Shown: positions 44,292 to 54,187 of the stretch, in pieces
How positions within the stretch are numbered: the stretch's first letter is position 1
Layout: each line of letters opens with the position of its first letter
Assembly: GCA_028282805.1 (NCBI GenBank)
Contig: JANQHD010000010.1
Coordinates: 62,001 to 126,000, forward strand
Direction: 5' to 3'
DNA length: 64,000 nucleotides
Source: Phycisphaeraceae bacterium
GTDB lineage: Bacteria; Planctomycetota; Phycisphaerae; Phycisphaerales; Zrk34
Notes under the pieces: model-generated
The model's database searches: none
Seen by the model: the letters and a program-made list of their open reading frames with translations, nothing else
What the model was told of the DNA's origin: nothing
Translations under genes and position numbers: made by a program

Positions 44292-45449
44292 GTGTTAGTG
44301 TCCGGAAAAACAAAAATCGGAATCTTGCTGGCCACGGCGTCTTCCCAAGACCGCATGATCCTCCGCGGCCTGGTCAAGTACGCCCGCCACATCACCGACT
44401 GGGCGCTGAACCCCTTCTACCAGCCGCTGACCGAACGCTTCCCCTTCGACGTGCTGGCCAAGCTCGACGGCATCATCGCACGCATCGAAGACCCCGTCGT
44501 TGAGCAACGCCTGGCCAACCTCGGCGTCCCGGCGATCTGCGTCTCGCGCCACCGCAGGAACCACGTGCTGCCCTCGGTCCAGCCGGACTACGTCATGGCC
44601 GGGCGCATGGCCGCCGAGCACCTGCTGGCCTGCGGGCTCAAGGAGTTCGCCTTCCTCCAGCGCCGCCCGCTCTACCGCGCCGAGCTCAGCCGCGAGGGCT
44701 TCCTCGGCGTGTTGTCGGTGCACGATATCAAGTGCCACTTCGCGCCCGCCGACCTGCCGCTCGACGACCGGCTCGACCCGACCGACGCCCCGCAGAACCT
44801 CGCCGACTGGATCGCGCAGCTGCCCAAGCCGATCGGCCTGCTGTGCGCCTGCGACGACGGCGGGCGCGCCGTGCTCCAGGCCTGCGACATGCGCAGCCTG
44901 CGCGTGCCCGAACAGGTCGCCGTCGTCGGCACCCAGAACGACGACATGGTCTGCGAACTCTGTCGGCCGACCCTCTCCAGCGTCGACCTGATGTTCGACA
45001 ACGTCGGCTACCGCGCCGGCGAAACGCTCGACCGCATCATCAACGACCGCATCGTCCCCGACGACCCGATCACCGTCTCGCCCAGCGGCGTGGTCGTCCG
45101 CGAGAGCAGCAACGTCATCGCCATCGACGACCCGCTCGTCGCCGACGCCGTCCGCTTCATCCGCGACAGCGTCGACCAGAGCATCGGCGTCGAAACCGTG
45201 CTGCAGAAGGTCGGCATCAGCCGCGCCACCCTCGACCGACGCTTCCTCGCCACGCTCGGCCACACCGCCGCCCAGGAGATCCGCGAGTCGCGCATCCGAC
45301 GGGCCAAAGAGTTGCTGGCCAACACCGACATGTCCCTGCCCGACGTCGCCCTCCGCACCGGCTTCCGCTACCAGCCCCGCCTGTCGACCGCCTTCAAGGA
45401 AGCCACCGGCCTGACCCCCCGCGAGTACCGCATGCAGTGCCGCGCGTGA
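44292..45449 (+). CDS. XylR-type AraC-family regulator with LacI-like sensor domain
   Basis: A 385-residue sugar-responsive transcription factor. The N-terminal part (residues 8-270) has a periplasmic-binding-protein fold (IGILLATASSQDRMILRGL, LDGIIARIEDP, LLCACDDGGRAVLQAC, VAVVGTQNDDMVCELC). The C-terminal AraC domain carries two helix-turn-helix motifs (SIGVETVLQKVGISRATLDR and SLPDVALRTGFRYQPRLSTA). This arrangement is that of E. coli XylR; the sugar is unknown. GTG 44292 and GTG 44298 are both possible starts. No sugar-use genes are adjacent, so it acts elsewhere. Confidence 0.92.
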   Translation: MLVSGKTKIGILLATASSQDRMILRGLVKYARHITDWALNPFYQPLTERFPFDVLAKLDGIIARIEDPVVEQRLANLGVPAICVSRHRRNHVLPSVQPDYVMAGRMAAEHLLACGLKEFAFLQRRPLYRAELSREGFLGVLSVHDIKCHFAPADLPLDDRLDPTDAPQNLADWIAQLPKPIGLLCACDDGGRAVLQACDMRSLRVPEQVAVVGTQNDDMVCELCRPTLSSVDLMFDNVGYRAGETLDRIINDRIVPDDPITVSPSGVVVRESSNVIAIDDPLVADAVRFIRDSVDQSIGVETVLQKVGISRATLDRRFLATLGHTAAQEIRESRIRRAKELLANTDMSLPDVALRTGFRYQPRLSTAFKEATGLTPREYRMQCRA

Positions 45450-45471
45450 CGCCCCCACCCGCCAATAACAG

Positions 45472-45492
45472 CCGGCACCTTACAGGTGCCGG
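45472..45492 (+). terminator. Hairpin after the XylR-type gene
   Basis: CCGGCACCT-TAC-AGGTGCCGG, a perfect 9-bp stem 22 bases after the stop. No U-run follows, so intrinsic termination is uncertain. Confidence 0.4.
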
Positions 45493-45558
45493 TCCGGCCC
45501 GGTCCGAAACCGCATCAGGTATGATGCTGGCTAACTTCTGAGTTGCGAGGGCCGCGCC

Positions 45559-46020
45559 ATGAAGACCACGTACACCATCGAGATCGCCGCACCGCCGGAA
45601 CGGGTGTTCCACTGGCTCGAAGATAACGAGCGCGTGATGCGGTGGGTGCCCAACCTCGTCGAAAGCGAAGACCTCGAACTCACGCCCGAAAAGGTCGGCT
45701 CGACGTTCCGGCACGTGTACGTCGAGAACGGCAAGCGCATCGAGATGCACGGCATGGTCGCCGCGTACGCACCGAACCGCCGGCTGACGTGCGACATCAT
45801 CGGCGACGCGTTCGAGCTGACCATCGATTACACGCTCGACTACGCCAACGGCAACACGCGCCTCACGCAGGACACGGAGATCCGCGTCAAGCGCTGGTTC
45901 GTGAAGTTGGTCTTCCGCCTGTTCGCCTCGGCGATCCGCAAGTCGATGCTCAAACAACTGGAGCAGAGCTTCGTGAAGCTGAAAGAGTTGTGCGAAGCGG
46001 ACGTACCCACCGACGCATAA
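45559..46020 (+). CDS. SRPBCC-fold protein
   Basis: A 153-residue helix-grip protein of the polyketide-cyclase/START-like type (TYTIEIAAPPERVFHWLEDN, then GSTFRHVYVENGKRIEMHG). Such proteins bind hydrophobic ligands; the ligand here is unknown. The start at ATG 45559 is preceded by GCGAGGG. It is flanked by hairpin terminators and looks monocistronic. Confidence 0.8.
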   Translation: MKTTYTIEIAAPPERVFHWLEDNERVMRWVPNLVESEDLELTPEKVGSTFRHVYVENGKRIEMHGMVAAYAPNRRLTCDIIGDAFELTIDYTLDYANGNTRLTQDTEIRVKRWFVKLVFRLFASAIRKSMLKQLEQSFVKLKELCEADVPTDA

Positions 46021-46045
46021 AGCCGCGGATGACATCCGCGGCTTT
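46019..46045 (+). terminator. Terminator of the SRPBCC gene
   Basis: AAAGCCGCGGAT-GAC-ATCCGCGGCTTT, a perfect 12-bp stem beginning at the stop codon and ending in TTT. A near copy is at 46752-46778. Confidence 0.75.
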
Positions 46046-46076
46046 GTGTGAATTGAAGCGCTTGCGGTGATCGATC

Positions 46077-46715
46077 ATGAAACACATTCAAACCATTGCC
46101 GTGTGCGTGATCTGCGTTAGTTGTCACACTCGCGAACAGACAAGAACCGGCCACCAGATGATCGAGTGGGAGTCACGGGACATTGCGCGCTTCCAACGCC
46201 AGGTGGACTCGCGTTCCATCAGCATCGAATTGGTCGGATTGATGGGCACCGACGGCAACGGCGTGGTGGCGGGACAACACGCCTGGATTGCTTTTGCATT
46301 AGAAAATCGCACGAACCAGGCGTTGGCGACCCCATCGAGGGCGCTCGCTGGCAAAGGCGGGGGCTTTCGCAGACCAACGATCTGGGAACACGATGACACC
46401 GACTACTTCTTTGGTTTCAACGTCGTTGACTGCCGGATCGTTTTCACGGATCAAGGCGGAAAAACGGTTGAGATCGTGGTGGAACCACCGGACGAGATTA
46501 ATCTGGCGGCCGGTGACAAGGTCACCGTTTACCGATTGATCCACGTCCCGCTGAAACCCGGCCCGTGGGAGTGCCGCATCGCATTGGATTCATCACCAAT
46601 CATCGCCGCACAGGCAACACGCGGCTTCTTGCCCGAGCCGTTGCTCTCAGGGAACGTGGTCACCTACACCGCAAGGTCTGAGTCACACCGAATCGAGGTC
46701 TTACCCGCAAATTGA
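46077..46715 (+). CDS. Hypothetical lipoprotein
   Basis: A 212-residue protein with a short signal and lipobox-like CVICVSC. Beta-rich segments follow (SISIELVGLMGTDGNGVVAG, DKVTVYRLIHVPLKPGPWECR). No family recognised. Codon use and base composition are visibly less GC-rich than the neighbouring genes, hinting at recent acquisition. Confidence 0.6.
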   Translation: MKHIQTIAVCVICVSCHTREQTRTGHQMIEWESRDIARFQRQVDSRSISIELVGLMGTDGNGVVAGQHAWIAFALENRTNQALATPSRALAGKGGGFRRPTIWEHDDTDYFFGFNVVDCRIVFTDQGGKTVEIVVEPPDEINLAAGDKVTVYRLIHVPLKPGPWECRIALDSSPIIAAQATRGFLPEPLLSGNVVTYTARSESHRIEVLPAN

Positions 46716-46751
46716 GCAACGCACGTCAACCGTATTGATCACACGACACAC

Positions 46752-46778
46752 AAGGCCGCGGATGACATCCGCGGCTTT
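46752..46778 (+). terminator. Near-duplicate terminator after the hypothetical lipoprotein
   Basis: Same stem as 46019-46045 with one wobble change (AAGGCC for AAAGCC), placed 36 bases after the stop at 46715. Confidence 0.75.
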
Positions 46779-46843
46779 ATGATTCAGTCGAACTGCTTGC
46801 GTCGGCGGGCCGGGCAGAACATCGGTCCTGTGAGATCGGTACT

Positions 46844-47197
46844 TCACCAAAGAAGAACCACCGCGCCACCAATCGCGATCATCATGGGAAGCATCAAGAG
46901 CAGAAATCTGTTTCTCGTCATGACGTGGTGTGGCCAGATGCAGAAAAAGTACAGCGGACATAAGAAGAACATCGCCAACGCCCACACCATCGCGCCGATC
47001 AGCGGATAAGTCAGGCCGTAGTCATCAACCGGCGCAACATTCGTTTCATGATCATAGATTATCCAGACGATCCAGATCACGATCAACATTGACGCCCAAG
47101 CGTAGGCCCGAATACCGAACTTCTTGTATCCCTTACCCGTCATGCCGAGTGATCCCCGTAGCACGAGCACAAGAACCCGTGCGATATGAATCATCAT
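46844..47197 (-). CDS. Hypothetical small membrane protein
   Basis: A 117-residue protein with about three hydrophobic helices (AWASMLIVIWIVWIIY, YPLIGAMVWALAMFFLCPLY and LLLMLPMMIAIGGAVVLL). Function unknown. Lower GC than surrounding genes. Start uncertain: two adjacent ATG codons at 47197/47194, or TTG 47221, all without a clear Shine-Dalgarno. It follows rpoN by 34 bases on the same strand. Confidence 0.5.
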   Translation of the reverse strand: MMIHIARVLVLVLRGSLGMTGKGYKKFGIRAYAWASMLIVIWIVWIIYDHETNVAPVDDYGLTYPLIGAMVWALAMFFLCPLYFFCIWPHHVMTRNRFLLLMLPMMIAIGGAVVLLW

Positions 47198-47231
47198 AAC
47201 AATGCCACGGATGGTATCCAAGATTTTCTGT

Positions 47232-48776
47232 TTAATCGAACTGCTTGCGCCGGCGGGCCGGGGGGATGTTCAATTGCTGCCGGTACTTGGCGACGGTGCG
47301 GCGGGCGATCTCGATGCCGTGGCTCTTGAGCTGCTCGACCAGCGCGTCGTCGGAGAAGGGTTTGGCTTTGTCTTCCTCGTCGATGATCTGCTGGAGCTTG
47401 GCCTGGACGGCGGCCCAGGACATCTCGCGGCCGTCGTCGGACTCGGTGCCGCCGGAGAAGAACATGCGCAGCGGGTAGATGCCGCGCGGCGTCTGCATGT
47501 GCTTCTCGCTGACCGCCCGGCTGACCGTGCCGACGTGGATGCCCAGCTGGTCGGCGACCTGGATCATGGGCAGGGGCTTGAGGAACTGCTCGCCGTGGTC
47601 GAGGAAGTCGCGCTGCACGTCGAGCACGGCGTTGACCACGCGCAGCACCGTGTTGTTGCGCTGCTCGATCGAGTCGATCAGCCAGCGGGCGTTGTGCATG
47701 TTCTTGGCGAGGAACTCGCGGGTGTCTTTCTCTTGCGTGCGGTCCTTCGACATCTTGCGGTAGCCGGGGCTGATGCGGAGCGACGACTGGCGGCCGCGGT
47801 TGAGGCCGGCGACGTAGCGGTCGTTGACCGGGTCGTACTCGATGGTGATGTCGGGCACGATGACCTGCGCGTTCTCGGGGGCGACCTGCCGGCCGGGCCG
47901 GGGGTCGAGGCGGCGCATGCGGGCCATGGCCGCGTTGATCTGCTCGATGGTCAGGCCCGTCTGCCGGGCGATCTTGGGCAGGCGGTTCATCTCGATGTCT
48001 TTGAGGTGGTCGGCGACGAGCGCCCGCGCCACGCGCAGCTCGTCGAGCGCCGCTTCGTCGAGGTCGTCGTCCTCGTCGTTGTTCGCCAGCAACGCATCGA
48101 TCTGCAAGAGCAAACACTCCTGCACGTCGCGCGCGCCGACGCCGGCCGGTTCGAGCTTGCGCTGCAACAGCTCGAGCGCCGCGTCGAGGTCGTCGCGCGT
48201 CATGCCGGTCGGGGCCTGGTTGAGGATGTCGAGCTCGGGCGTGCGGAGGTAGCCGTCGTCGTCGATGAAGCCGATGAGGTGCGCGCCGGCGGCGCGGTGC
48301 GTTTCGTCGCACTCGACGTAACGCCACTGGTCGAGCAGCTGGTCGGGCAACGGCAACGCCCGCGCGGCGGTGTTGGCCATGGCGTCCATCTTCGCGTCGC
48401 GCTCGCCGGCGGCGGCGCGTACCGTCGGGCGGTACTCCGACGACTCGTTGATGTTCGACTGCCACGACTCGCCGACCGACTCGCTTAAGTCGGCCAGGCG
48501 GTTGAAGTCGTCGCTCGTCGATTCGCCGGCGTCGGCGTCGTGGGCGATCAGGGGCTTCTCGTCGGCGCTGAGCTCGGGCCGGTCGTCGTCGCGAGTCGCC
48601 TTCTCCTTGCCCCGGTGCTCGAGCAGCTCCAGCACGGGGTTCTCCTCGAGCTCCTGCTCGATGCGTTCCTCGAGCGCCAGCGCGGGCAGTTGGAGGATCT
48701 CCATCGACTGGATCATGCGCGGCGACAGCTTCATCCGCTGGTCCATCCGCATGTATTGGCCGGTGTCGATCCGCAT
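47232..48776 (-). CDS. rpoN: RNA polymerase sigma-54 factor
   Basis: Directs polymerase to -24/-12 promoters. The 514-residue protein starts with the Gln/Leu-rich activator region (MKLSPRMIQSMEILQLPALALEERIEQELEENP), then an acidic linker, the core-binding domain (GYLRTPELDILNQ), and a DNA-binding helix-turn-helix (PLPMIQVADQLGIHVGTVSRAV). It ends with the RpoN box (ARRTVAKYRQQLNIPPARRR). ATG 48776 has AGGAC upstream. Its own activators (AAA+ enhancer-binding proteins) are not in the window. Confidence 0.96.
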   Translation of the reverse strand: MRIDTGQYMRMDQRMKLSPRMIQSMEILQLPALALEERIEQELEENPVLELLEHRGKEKATRDDDRPELSADEKPLIAHDADAGESTSDDFNRLADLSESVGESWQSNINESSEYRPTVRAAAGERDAKMDAMANTAARALPLPDQLLDQWRYVECDETHRAAGAHLIGFIDDDGYLRTPELDILNQAPTGMTRDDLDAALELLQRKLEPAGVGARDVQECLLLQIDALLANNDEDDDLDEAALDELRVARALVADHLKDIEMNRLPKIARQTGLTIEQINAAMARMRRLDPRPGRQVAPENAQVIVPDITIEYDPVNDRYVAGLNRGRQSSLRISPGYRKMSKDRTQEKDTREFLAKNMHNARWLIDSIEQRNNTVLRVVNAVLDVQRDFLDHGEQFLKPLPMIQVADQLGIHVGTVSRAVSEKHMQTPRGIYPLRMFFSGGTESDDGREMSWAAVQAKLQQIIDEEDKAKPFSDDALVEQLKSHGIEIARRTVAKYRQQLNIPPARRRKQFD

Positions 48777-48965
48777 CAATGGCGTCCTGAATCGGGGCTC
48801 TCGGGGCAAAAAAAGGGTGCCGCTCACCAGAACGCCACCCCAACCGCTGCAAGTCTATCGCATGCGCGTTAAAAAACAACAAGGCCGCCCGTGTTTTGGC
48901 AAGGATTTTGCTTGTTGCGTCGGACCAACAGGTCGTTCTTACCTAATCGCTACAACCCCCACCGG

Positions 48966-49601
48966 TCAACCGCCCATGTGCTGGCGGGAGTTGATCGCGT
49001 CGGCGAGCACCGACTTGTTGGCGTATTCGAGCTGCGTGCCGGCGGGCAGGCCGCGGGCGAGGCGGGTGACCGACACGTCGGCCACGCCCTCGAGCCGCTT
49101 GGCGATGTGCAGGGCCGTGCCGTCGCCTTCGAGGTTGGGGTTGGTGCCGAGGATGACCTCGACCTTGCCCGACTGCGCCAAACCGGTGACGCGCTCGACC
49201 AGCGGCCCGATGCTCAAATCACCCGGCCCCACGCCCTCCAGCGGCGCGATGTGGCCGAGCAGCACGTGGTACACGCCGTTGTACGAGTGCGTCTGTTCGA
49301 GCGTGATCACGTCCTTCGGTTGCTCGACGACGAGTATTTGTCGGCCGTCGCGCTTGCCGGCGTCGCCCGCCGCGCAGATCAGACACGGGTCCGACTCGGT
49401 CAGGTTGTAACAGCGCGAGCAGTGCTTGACGGAAGTTTTGACGTCGTCGATCGCGCGCGCCAACTTGCGGGCTTCCTCGCCCGGCGTCTTGAGCACGTGG
49501 AACGCCAACCGCTCGGCCGTCCGCCGCCCGATGCCCGGCAGGCGCGCAAACTCGTCGATCAATCGGTTCATGCTCTCGGTATACGCGGCGTTGTCGGCCA
49601 T
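48966..49601 (-). CDS. recR: Recombination protein RecR
   Basis: Works with RecO and RecF in gap repair. The 211-residue protein has an HhH segment (LPGIGRRTAERLAFHVL), the four-cysteine zinc finger (C61, C64, C73, C76), and a TOPRIM domain (VVEQPKDVITLEQT) ending in SVLADAINSRQHMGG. Located after ybaB and downstream of dnaX, the usual dnaX-ybaB-recR cluster. Confidence 0.96.
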   Translation of the reverse strand: MADNAAYTESMNRLIDEFARLPGIGRRTAERLAFHVLKTPGEEARKLARAIDDVKTSVKHCSRCYNLTESDPCLICAAGDAGKRDGRQILVVEQPKDVITLEQTHSYNGVYHVLLGHIAPLEGVGPGDLSIGPLVERVTGLAQSGKVEVILGTNPNLEGDGTALHIAKRLEGVADVSVTRLARGLPAGTQLEYANKSVLADAINSRQHMGG

Positions 49602-49609
49602 GGGTTATC

Positions 49610-49664
49610 TTCGATCTCCGATCGGCGATGTCCGATCTACAGATCGCAGATCGACGATCGCACA
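49610..49664. repeat. CGATCT-type quasi-palindromic repeats in the ybaB-recR gap
   Basis: The whole gap is made of variants of CGATCT/AGATCG (for example CGATCT-AC-AGATCG) and can fold on itself. No gene fits. Confidence 0.55.
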
Positions 49665-50012
49665 TCACTGCCCCGTCATCCCTTCGAGGCCCGGCAGGTC
49701 CATGCCGCCGGTCACCTTCTTCAGCTCTTCGGCGACGACCTGCTGCACCTTCTCCATGCCGTCGTTGAACGCCGCGGCGATGAGCTCCTCGGCCATGCCC
49801 TTGTCGTCGGCGACCAGGCCCGTGAACAGCGCCGGGTCGGTCTCGAGGCGCAGGCACCGGCCCTTGCCGTTGAGCGTCACGCGCACCGCCCCACCGCCCG
49901 ACTCGCCGGTCACGGTCCGCCGCTCCAGCTCGGCCTGCATCTCCGCGGCCTTCGCCTTGGCCTCGCCGGCCATCTTCATCATGTTGCCGATGTTTTTGAA
50001 CTGTTCGAACAT
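49665..50012 (-). CDS. YbaB/EbfC family nucleoid-associated protein
   Basis: DNA-binding dimer, 115 residues. The N-terminal helix is rich in M and K (FEQFKNIGNMMKMAGEAKAK), then VTGESGGGAVRVTLNGKGRC, then a C-terminal helix. It lies in the conserved dnaX-ybaB-recR order, interrupted here by a peptidase gene. Confidence 0.93.
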   Translation of the reverse strand: MFEQFKNIGNMMKMAGEAKAKAAEMQAELERRTVTGESGGGAVRVTLNGKGRCLRLETDPALFTGLVADDKGMAEELIAAAFNDGMEKVQQVVAEELKKVTGGMDLPGLEGMTGQ

Positions 50013-50086
50013 GCCGTTTCTTTCACCTAATCAAGCGGTCACCATCGCCAGTATACACCGCCGGCCGCCAACGGTTGCGGGGCGCA

Positions 50087-50644
50087 TCAATCCAGCGTTT
50101 CCAGGCACCGGCGCAGCGCTTCGACCTGCGTCGGCTCGTCGACGTGATCGAACGTCGGCACGTGCACGAAGCCGCACGGCACACGCCGCCCGCGCGGCTC
50201 GAGCCAGTGCCGGGCCGCATAAAACACGTAATTGCACAGGTACCCGCCCGCGTCGTCGCTGAAGCTCACGGCCACGCCCGCCCCGGCCAGCGCGGCGCCC
50301 ATCGCATCCAACGGCAGCGTCGACGCGTACTCGCTCGGCCCACCCGGCGCCACGCGGCGCTGCCGGGGCACGACGCCGAGGTTGTCGGCCGTGTCGGCGG
50401 CGATGGTGTTGCGCGCCACGCGTTCGAGCCGCACTTCGGGCCCGTGGTGCACGCCGAGCATCACCACCGCGCGCGGCCCGCCTGCGAGCAACGGTTCGAG
50501 CCGCCCCATCACACCGCCGTACGCCACCGGCAACACGTGCGCCGCGACGCCCGGCGTGCCGCCCAACGCCTCGGCCACGACCGCCGACGGGTTGACCGCG
50601 TGATCGGCGAACGGTTCGAAACCAGTCACGAGCACGTGCGGCAT
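50087..50644 (-). CDS. Pyroglutamyl-peptidase I-like cysteine peptidase
   Basis: Removes N-terminal pyroglutamate from peptides. The 185-residue C15 protein starts VLVTGFEPFADHAVNPS, and the catalytic triad is readable: E74 (ERVARN), C137 (GGYLCNYVFY) and H161 (GFVHVP). Slightly shorter than most relatives. It is inserted between dnaX and ybaB, where it is not usually found. Spacing to dnaX is only five bases, so it is cotranscribed. Confidence 0.88.
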   Translation of the reverse strand: MPHVLVTGFEPFADHAVNPSAVVAEALGGTPGVAAHVLPVAYGGVMGRLEPLLAGGPRAVVMLGVHHGPEVRLERVARNTIAADTADNLGVVPRQRRVAPGGPSEYASTLPLDAMGAALAGAGVAVSFSDDAGGYLCNYVFYAARHWLEPRGRRVPCGFVHVPTFDHVDEPTQVEALRRCLETLD

Positions 50645-50649
50645 GGTGA

Positions 50650-52332
<1,683 letters not shown>

Positions 52333-52342
52333 GGGGTTTTGT

Positions 52343-52371
52343 TAGCCAAGAGCCATCAGCCAAAAGCCAAC
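52343..52371. repeat. AGCCA(A) short-unit repeats upstream of dnaX
   Basis: Four variants of the unit AGCCAA/AGCCAT in 29 bases immediately before dnaX. A related string in inverted orientation lies at 53925-53950, sharing TGGCTCTTGGCTAA. Confidence 0.4.
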
Positions 52372-52485
52372 AGATCGGCGGGTCGTGCGACGTCGCACAG
52401 AGCGCCGGGGGTTTCGGGGTCGTGGCTCGGTCGGTCAATCATAAAGGGGGGTGCGGGGGCTGGCAAAGCACGAACGCCTTGACGA

Positions 52486-52516
52486 AAAGCCCCGGGCATC
52501 AATGCCCGGGGGCTTT
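52486..52516 (-). terminator. Terminator of the PEP-CTERM protein gene
   Basis: AAAGCCCCGGGCAT and its complement (one bulged G) form a stem of about 14 bp ending in TTTTC on the minus strand, 57 bases after the gene's stop. Confidence 0.8.
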
Positions 52517-52572
52517 AAGCTGCCATGATAATCAGAAGCCGAGGTCTCAGCGATGCGAACCTTAATCCCGGG

Positions 52573-53445
52573 TCAGGCGCGGGACGGTTTTGACCGTCGC
52601 CCAAGCCCGAGCATACCCAGACCGAGCAGCACCAGCGAGGCCGGCTCGGGGACGTTGGCGACCGTCAACACGTGCCCGCCGCCGGGGCTCTCGAACGAGA
52701 CCGGCGTAAACGGCTCGGTGCCGTTGCGGATCTGTACGGGCCCGAAGTCCTGCCGAAAGACCTGGTTTTCCACGTCCACGGCGTTGAGCGTCGTGGTGCC
52801 GGTGACCGGCGAGCCGACCGGGTTGCCGGTGCCCGTCTCAAAGAACTGGATCGAGTAGCTGACATTGAAGGCCATGTCCACGATCGGGTGGCTGAGGTTG
52901 GGAGCCAGGGTTTCCCCCGGCGGTATCGCGATCGTGCCGGTAACCGGCTCACCGGGCGGCAAGCCGTCGGCCGCCAGTTCGTAGGTCACGTCGAAGAACG
53001 AGCCGCCGCCGATGTCCACCGGCTCGACCGAGGTCAGCGTCATCGGCTCCAGCTCGACGTCGAAAACGTTGGGCGTGGCGCCTTCGACAAAATCGAGGTC
53101 GATCGCGTCGTTGTCGTTGGTCGGGTCGACCCACTCGAAGAACACGTCGCCGCTGAAAGCGGGTGAGCCGGAGAAGAAGAACCCGGCCGGCAGCGCCGGC
53201 AGGTCCGGCGTGCCGAACACGGCCCGCGTCGGTTTTTGACTCGGCTTCCTTTTGATCAGGACGTCGATGCCGGGCAACGGGTCGCCCGTGGCGGCCCACA
53301 GCGGCGCGGCCGCGCCGAGCCACACCGCCATCGCGAGACCGAGCACAACCGGCTTGCGGCCCGGGCATCGCTTGCCCTGCCGGAGCACTCGGGCCGGGGG
53401 TGTGGCGCCCATGATTTCCTGCATCATCTCATTGACCAAACGCAT
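52573..53445 (-). CDS. Exported PEP-CTERM protein
   Basis: A 290-residue secreted protein. It has a long N-terminal leader and signal (PVVLGLAMAVWLGAAAPLWA), a beta-rich body (SGDVFFEWVDPTNDNDAIDL) and a C-terminal sorting tail VPEPASLVLLGLGMLGLG followed by RR. PEP-CTERM tails are processed by exosortases; none is in the window. Function unknown. AAAGGTGG precedes the ATG. Confidence 0.85.
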   Translation of the reverse strand: MRLVNEMMQEIMGATPPARVLRQGKRCPGRKPVVLGLAMAVWLGAAAPLWAATGDPLPGIDVLIKRKPSQKPTRAVFGTPDLPALPAGFFFSGSPAFSGDVFFEWVDPTNDNDAIDLDFVEGATPNVFDVELEPMTLTSVEPVDIGGGSFFDVTYELAADGLPPGEPVTGTIAIPPGETLAPNLSHPIVDMAFNVSYSIQFFETGTGNPVGSPVTGTTTLNAVDVENQVFRQDFGPVQIRNGTEPFTPVSFESPGGGHVLTVANVPEPASLVLLGLGMLGLGRRSKPSRA

Positions 53446-53953
53446 TCGTGACCACCTTTCATTTCAAGGCGCCGTGGCGAACGACCGTGGGACGTGGCGC
53501 TTCAGCCGAGGCCCACGCGGCCGTCCAAGGCGCGGTGACGAGTTATGTTCGTGACAAGCTTTTGATGAGCGCAACCCTAACCCGCAGCGTGCCGCCGGCG
53601 GCAAAACGCCATCCCGTGCCGGCAACCACCGCACAACCGAGGCCGCGATGGCCTCTCCAGACTCGCACGCTCTACCCTTGGGTTTGCCACGCGACCTACC
53701 CGGTTTCACGGCCGGCGCGGGCACGGACATGGTTGCGATATCGGTTCTCTATATCGCGCTGTGTACTACAATTAATAGTTGCCAAGTGACCGCAATGCAA
53801 CAATAAAACCCTTAAACGCGGGATTCGGAGCGCCCGGCCCTGCGGGCCGTCGCGAAACGTTTGGGTGGCCGAACCACGTCGCGCCCGTAGAAGTTCGTCG
53901 CACCACCCGAAGGTCTCTTGCCTGATGCCTGTTGGCTCTTGGCTAAAGAAAAA
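53446..53953. other. Gene-free region before the SRP RNA
   Basis: No credible coding frame. Apart from the short-unit string at 53925-53950 and an AT-rich patch at 53745-53815, I see no feature. The 5' end of the PEP-CTERM transcript should lie here. Confidence 0.4.
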
Positions 53954-54091
53954 CCCCTCGTCGCGTGGAAAGGCGGGCAGGACACCGGCGGCACCGGATG
54001 ACGGTCGCTTAGGGCTGCTCCGATCAAGGTCTGACCCGGTTCACGAGCCACCCGTGCACCGGGCCCGCCCACATTCCCTCGCGACGAGGGG
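53954..54091 (-). ncRNA. ffs: Signal recognition particle RNA (4.5S type)
   Basis: Scaffold RNA of the SRP that binds Ffh and targets membrane proteins. The minus strand contains CGTGAACCGGGTCAG and, eleven bases on, GAGCAGCCCTAAGCGACC, the conserved helix-8 core. The ends close with a 12-bp helix (CCCCTCGTCGCG/CGCGACGAGGGG). Predicted length is about 138 nt, slightly longer than E. coli 4.5S. The distal loop is unusual (UGAU instead of GGAA). A 17-base-spaced promoter precedes it and a U-run (TTTTTC) follows. It was not expected from the coding track. Confidence 0.88.
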
Positions 54092-54097
54092 CCAGAC

Positions 54098-54126
54098 AAT
54101 ATAGCGCAAAGTGCCGGGCGGAGCAA
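54098..54126 (-). promoter_or_regulatory. Promoter of the SRP RNA
   Basis: TTGCTC and TATATT on the minus strand, spacer 17. The implied start is at about 54091, exactly the base where the closing helix of the RNA begins. Confidence 0.75.
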
Positions 54127-54130
54127 AAAC

Positions 54131-54156
54131 AAAAAACCCCGCACGCCGGTGCGGGG
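54131..54156 (-). terminator. Terminator of the nfeD-floA operon
   Basis: CCCCGCAC/GTGCGGGG stem with minus-strand tail TTTTTTGTTTTT. It separates floA from the SRP RNA promoter by only a few bases. Confidence 0.85.
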
Positions 54157-54187
54157 CTGGGTTGGATCGGTTTCGGGTTGCCGCCGA

